From an uncultured Oxalobacteraceae bacterium (lineage in GTDB: Bacteria; Pseudomonadota; Gammaproteobacteria; Burkholderiales; Burkholderiaceae_D): DNA of 9,849 nucleotides. Shown in pieces: positions 7,228 through 9,849 of this stretch. The notes below the pieces were generated by a model that saw only the letters and a program-made list of their open reading frames with translations, did no database searches and was not told the origin of the DNA. Made by a program: the position numbers and the translations under genes. Where the stretch lies: assembly GCA_937996605.1 (NCBI GenBank), contig CALKVB010000215.1, forward strand, positions 1 to 9,849. Reading direction: 5' to 3'. Numbering within the stretch: position 1 is the stretch's first letter; the number at the start of each line of letters is the position of its first letter.

Positions 7228-7249
7228 TTCGCCTGAAATATGTGGCGAA
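7228..7249. repeat. Inverted repeat TTCGCC-N10-GGCGAA upstream of ybiB
   Basis: A 6-bp perfect inverted repeat with a 10-nt spacer lies 50 nt upstream of the ybiB ATG, in the region diverging toward the response regulator. It could be a regulator site or a hairpin in the ybiB leader. No strong promoter could be assigned to either gene in 7179-7360; a TATACT at 7317-7322 on the plus strand has no good -35 partner. Confidence 0.3.
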
Positions 7250-7360
7250 CTGTGGCGTTGCTGCGAATAATCGCGCTTATTTCAGCATTGCAACACTGAT
7301 GTCATAATTTTTTCGCTATACTCTCTTGCACCTAATGACGCGAGGTTTCACTCCGAAGCG

Positions 7361-7840
7361 ATGATTATGCCGCAAACTTTAGCCTCTGCAGCAAAGCCTT
7401 ATCCACTTCACATATTACTAGTGGATGATGATGAGTTCTTGCTAGAACTCATGAAAGAAACCTTACTTGATCTTGGTGCCACTTCGGTCGAGCTGGCCAG
7501 AAATGGTATCGAAGGTCTCAAACTTTTCAATCACGCCAATCCCAAACCCAATCTTATTATTTGCGATTTGTGTATGCCTCAGTTAGGCGGCATGGAATTA
7601 CTCAGTCACTTGTCACGTGAATCTTGTCAAGCGGAAGTATTGATTATGTCGGGACACAATTTAACTCCACCCAAAGATCAACATTGGAACCTGTCAAATT
7701 ACAGTGGGCCCGTCCTCAATTTAGCGGAAAAATTGGCGCGTATTCAAGGAATTAAAGTGCGCGCTACTTTCGAAAAACCCATTACTCGCGTTAAAGTCGT
7801 CGACATGCTCAAAACCATAGGCTTTGACGCCAAAGAATAA
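7361..7840 (+). CDS. Stand-alone receiver-domain response regulator
   Basis: A single receiver (REC) domain makes up almost all of the 159 residues, with no DNA-binding or enzymatic output domain. The acidic pocket is VDDDE at 21-25, the predicted phosphorylated residue is D69 in ICDLCMP, the switch serine is S97 in MSG, and the conserved lysine is K139 in FEKP. The S97-K139 gap is about 42 residues, near twice that of CheY. The extra part reads VLNLAEKLARIQGIKVRATFEKP-like (about 118-140), a layout I associate with receiver domains of REC-EAL proteins such as RocR and VieA. No kinase gene is adjacent, so its partner is unknown. The start is taken at 7361; a second ATG two codons later is equally plausible. 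It probably forms a two-gene unit with the VOC gene 36 nt downstream. Confidence 0.9.
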   Translation: MIMPQTLASAAKPYPLHILLVDDDEFLLELMKETLLDLGATSVELARNGIEGLKLFNHANPKPNLIICDLCMPQLGGMELLSHLSRESCQAEVLIMSGHNLTPPKDQHWNLSNYSGPVLNLAEKLARIQGIKVRATFEKPITRVKVVDMLKTIGFDAKE

Positions 7841-7876
7841 GTCTTCCTTCAAAAAAATTAATCTCTAAAGAAAAAA

Positions 7877-8242
7877 ATGATCCTTGGTTTACGCACAAGT
7901 ATTTATCCCGTCAACGATATCACCGCTGCCAAAGCTTGGTATAGCGCTGTATTAGGCGTTGCCCCGTATTTCGATGAAGCATTCTATGTTGGTTTCGCTG
8001 TTGGCGGTTTTGAACTTGGTTTGATTCCGGATGGTATTGCGGGCGTCGATGGATGTCAGGCTTTATGGGGCGTAGCCAATGCCGAGCAAGCGATGAAAAA
8101 TTTGCTCGAGCTTGGTGCCCAACAAATTGAAGCAGTGACTGAAGTGGGCGGCGGCATTAAAGTTGCGTCTGTCCGCGACCCCTTTGGCAATCGCTTTAGC
8201 ATTATTGAAAATCCACACTTCGACGCGGCCGCAGTCAAATAA
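7877..8242 (+). CDS. VOC-family (glyoxalase/bleomycin-resistance fold) protein
   Basis: This 121-residue protein has the paired beta-alpha-beta-beta-beta layout of the vicinal oxygen chelate family. The first half holds IYPVNDITAAKAWYSAVLGV near 9-28 and GGFELGLIPD near 43-52. The second half ends in VRDPFGNRFSIIENP at 99-113, the typical VOC closing strand. E46 and E111 sit where the family places metal-binding glutamates. The histidine often found on the first strand is absent (the segment reads LRTSIYP), so it may be a non-canonical or non-metal member. Substrate cannot be deduced. It has only an A-rich GAAAAAAA sequence before the ATG as a ribosome binding site. It follows the response regulator by 36 nt, which suggests co-transcription but not a shared function. 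Confidence 0.88.
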   Translation: MILGLRTSIYPVNDITAAKAWYSAVLGVAPYFDEAFYVGFAVGGFELGLIPDGIAGVDGCQALWGVANAEQAMKNLLELGAQQIEAVTEVGGGIKVASVRDPFGNRFSIIENPHFDAAAVK

Positions 8243-8281
8243 GACGTCAGGCTACGCTTCGTGTAATCCCCCTCCCTATTT

Positions 8282-8301
8282 GGCGCAATCTAGATTGAGC
8301 C
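8282..8301. repeat. 20-bp near-perfect palindrome at the convergent VOC/lysR ends
   Basis: The sequence GGC-G-CAATCTAGATTG-A-GCC has a perfect 12-bp palindromic core and matching outer GGC/GCC with one mismatch pair. It lies in the 58-nt gap between two converging genes and touches the lysR stop codon. An RNA from either strand could form a short stem with a CTAG loop, so it may help end transcription in both directions. No T-run follows on either side, so it is not a standard terminator. Confidence 0.35.
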
Positions 8302-9245
8302 TATTCAAAACTAGTCTTAGTGCGCGAGAATTCAATGAGTTTGTCATCGTTTTTGAATAAAGGTGAGTTTCGCTCGGAGTATTCGCGTAACAGATTCCAC
8401 ACCACACGCACCCGCTGCAAGCGGTACAGGTCGACGGGCGCAACCAACCAGAATGATCGTTCAGCATGAAAACGATCTTCAAGCACCGGCACCAAATTGT
8501 GGTGATTGCGCACCGCATAGGGCGGCGCCAAGACTAAGCCTAAGCCCATCGCAGCAGCCTCACATTGCGCCATCATTCCCGTACAGCATAAGCGACGGCG
8601 CGGAGTAAATCCTAATTCCTCGAAAAAGTTTAATTCGCTACTCGCTAAACGATCTTGTACATAATCGACAAATTCATGGCTGGCGATATCTGCATGTTCA
8701 CGAATCGGCGGATGTCGTGACAAATACTCTTTAGAACCATACAGATACAACCGAAATGTCGCTAATTTCGTCACCATATAACGCCCTGTACTAGGCGGAT
8801 CGAGCATGACGCCAATGTCAGCTTCACGGTTAGCCAAATTGGCAAACCGTGGCAATAACAAGAGATCGATATTCAGATCAGGATGCTCATTCAATAGACC
8901 AACCAACATCGGCGCCACCACTTGCGTGCCAAAAATCTCAGGCGCCCCCAACCGCACCAAGCCACGCGCCGACACCTGTATCCCCGCCAATTGTTCGGTG
9001 GCCGCAAGAGCGGCACTCTCCATTGCCTCCGCGTGCGGCAATAAGCTCAGGCCCATTTCTGTCAATTGATATCCCTCGCGACTACGGTCAAACAAGGTAG
9101 TTCCGAGCTGCTGCTCTAGGCGATCAATGCGGCGAGCGACCGTTGTGTGTTCGACAGATAACCGTCTCGAAGTGCCTGAAAGCGTTCCTGAGCGCGCCAG
9201 CTCAAGAAAAAAACGTAAATCAGTCCATTCGGGTAATGTGGTCAT
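8301..9245 (-). CDS. LysR-family transcriptional regulator
   Basis: The 314 residues show the standard LysR layout. The N-terminal winged helix-turn-helix is at about 6-65 (DLRFFLELARSGTLSGTSRR, then HTTVARRIDRLEQQLGTTLFDR), followed by the linker helix and an effector-binding domain of the periplasmic-binding-protein type at about 90-295. The ATG at 9245 has a good AAGGTG with four nt spacing. LysR proteins usually control a divergent neighbour and themselves and respond to a small molecule; here the neighbour is a TonB-dependent receptor gene, so control of its uptake substrate is the likely job (inference). The effector cannot be told from sequence. The C-terminus runs about 15 polar residues past the usual end (KNDDKLIEFSRTKTSFE). 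A palindrome upstream is a candidate operator. Confidence 0.95.
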   Translation of the reverse strand: MTTLPEWTDLRFFLELARSGTLSGTSRRLSVEHTTVARRIDRLEQQLGTTLFDRSREGYQLTEMGLSLLPHAEAMESAALAATEQLAGIQVSARGLVRLGAPEIFGTQVVAPMLVGLLNEHPDLNIDLLLLPRFANLANREADIGVMLDPPSTGRYMVTKLATFRLYLYGSKEYLSRHPPIREHADIASHEFVDYVQDRLASSELNFFEELGFTPRRRLCCTGMMAQCEAAAMGLGLVLAPPYAVRNHHNLVPVLEDRFHAERSFWLVAPVDLYRLQRVRVVWNLLREYSERNSPLFKNDDKLIEFSRTKTSFE

Positions 9246-9253
9246 TATTCACC

Positions 9254-9261
9254 TTGTGCAT
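9254..9261. promoter_or_regulatory. Second TTGTGCAT half-site over the lysR ribosome binding site
   Basis: The same eight bases that form the left arm of the palindrome at 9390-9406 occur here. On the minus strand they read ATGCACAA and run directly into the AAGGTG Shine-Dalgarno sequence of lysR. A related ATGCAT core lies at 9283-9288. Binding here could give autoregulation of lysR. An 8-mer repeat within 270 nt could also occur by chance. Confidence 0.3.
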
Positions 9262-9390
9262 CAAAACTCAATCAGTCTAAGAATGCATCCAATTTACCAC
9301 GCCAACCCATTAAAAACGCAACAAAAATACAGAAAACAACAATTAACAAATTCACATATTCTGTTTAAATTCAAATACTTAATTAAATGT

Positions 9391-9406
9391 TGTGCATTAA
9401 TGCACA
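9391..9406. promoter_or_regulatory. Perfect 16-bp palindrome, candidate LysR operator
   Basis: TGTGCATTAATGCACA is a perfect inverted repeat with no spacer, in the AT-rich gap between divergent lysR and the receptor gene. It lies 145 nt from the lysR ATG and 109 nt from the receptor ATG. Its extended half-site TTGTGCAT (9390-9397) occurs again at 9254-9261, overlapping the lysR ribosome binding site on the other strand. It does not show the classical T-N11-A spacing, so assignment to the adjacent LysR protein is inference from position. Confidence 0.5.
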
Positions 9407-9515
9407 GAGACTGCGCAAGTTCTCATCTTTCATAACAATTTGAATGCGGCCACACTGCGAACCCATATGCGACTCTGAGCGCATACATTTTTCAAACAAT
9501 AAAATGGAGACCACC

Positions 9516-9849
9516 ATGCGTTCACAAAAGAACATCAATCTGCTTTTCCGCCGCACTGCCATCGCTCTTGTCGCCGCCTCTGGCTTAAATGTACAGTTTG
9601 CCTATGCACAAAGTGCTGATCAGGCAAAAGCTAGCGCCGACAATTCAGAACCAAAAGTCGTTACCGTTACCGCCCGTCGCCGCGAAGAAAGTTTGAAAGA
9701 CGTTCCGGTTTCCGTTACCGAGATCGGCGCCGATCAATTATCCAAAAATGGTATCCCGGACATCACGAGCATCGCACAAGCGCTGCCAAGCACCACGCTG
9801 TCAGCATCCCGCGGCACCAACAGCACATTGACCGCCTTCATGCGCGGTG
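9516..9849 (+). CDS. TonB-dependent outer-membrane receptor, N-terminal 111 residues, cut by window edge
   Basis: This is the start of a 22-strand outer-membrane barrel that imports a large or scarce substrate using TonB energy. A signal peptide is visible: basic residues, a hydrophobic stretch TAIALVAASGLNVQF at 14-28, and a probable cut after AYA at residue 31. A TonB-box-like KVVTVTARR follows at 47-55. The plug domain then begins with LKDVPVSVTEIGADQLSKNG near 60-78 and reaches FMRG, the usual FIRG motif, at the window end. This RREESLKDVPVSVT type is common in receptors for plant-derived or aromatic compounds and sugars, but the substrate cannot be read from the plug alone. The ATG at 9516 has GGAGA five nt upstream. 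It is divergent from lysR, which is likely its regulator. Confidence 0.95.
   Translation, partial: MRSQKNINLLFRRTAIALVAASGLNVQFAYAQSADQAKASADNSEPKVVTVTARRREESLKDVPVSVTEIGADQLSKNGIPDITSIAQALPSTTLSASRGTNSTLTAFMRG

Noticed and set aside
8806..9435. Plus-strand frames opposite lysR and across the lysR-receptor intergenic region
   Set aside because: They overlap a complete LysR protein on the other strand or AT-rich promoter DNA, with no ribosome binding site or family motif.

Overview
The window looks like chromosomal core DNA from a betaproteobacterium, most likely Burkholderiales and close to Oxalobacteraceae. This rests on three things: the gene order rpsU - gatB/yqeY-like - dnaG - rpoD, an S21 and a primase of clearly betaproteobacterial type, and an RpoD with a Lys/Ala/Pro-rich N-terminal extension. 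I cannot name a genus without a search.

Positions 1-4785 hold the macromolecular synthesis cluster on the minus strand, in transcription order: rpsU (S21), a GatB/YqeY-domain protein, dnaG (primase) and rpoD, which is cut by the window edge inside conserved region 1.2. Control signals are visible: a probable promoter before rpsU, a rho-independent terminator just after rpsU, a strong hairpin just before the GTG start of dnaG, and a near-consensus extended -10 promoter before rpoD with a leader of about 235 nt. This is the known logic of the operon: ribosomal protein, primase and sigma factor share transcription but are made in very different amounts. The most unusual item is RpoD. About 405 residues precede conserved region 1.1, and two long stretches place a lysine at exactly every fourth residue, like a histone H1 tail.

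Positions 4955-7178 hold a two-gene minus-strand unit: ybiB (TrpD2-type nucleic-acid-binding protein) followed by a HI0933/YhiN-family flavoprotein. Diverging from ybiB, positions 7361-8242 hold a plus-strand pair: a stand-alone receiver-domain response regulator and a small VOC (glyoxalase-fold) protein. No histidine kinase is present.

Positions 8301-9849 hold a divergent pair: a LysR-type regulator (minus) and the start of a TonB-dependent outer-membrane receptor (plus, cut by the window edge). Their 270-nt AT-rich intergenic region contains a perfect 16-bp palindrome whose half-site recurs over the lysR ribosome binding site, a plausible operator arrangement. I saw no tRNA, rRNA, insertion sequence, phage gene or CRISPR array.
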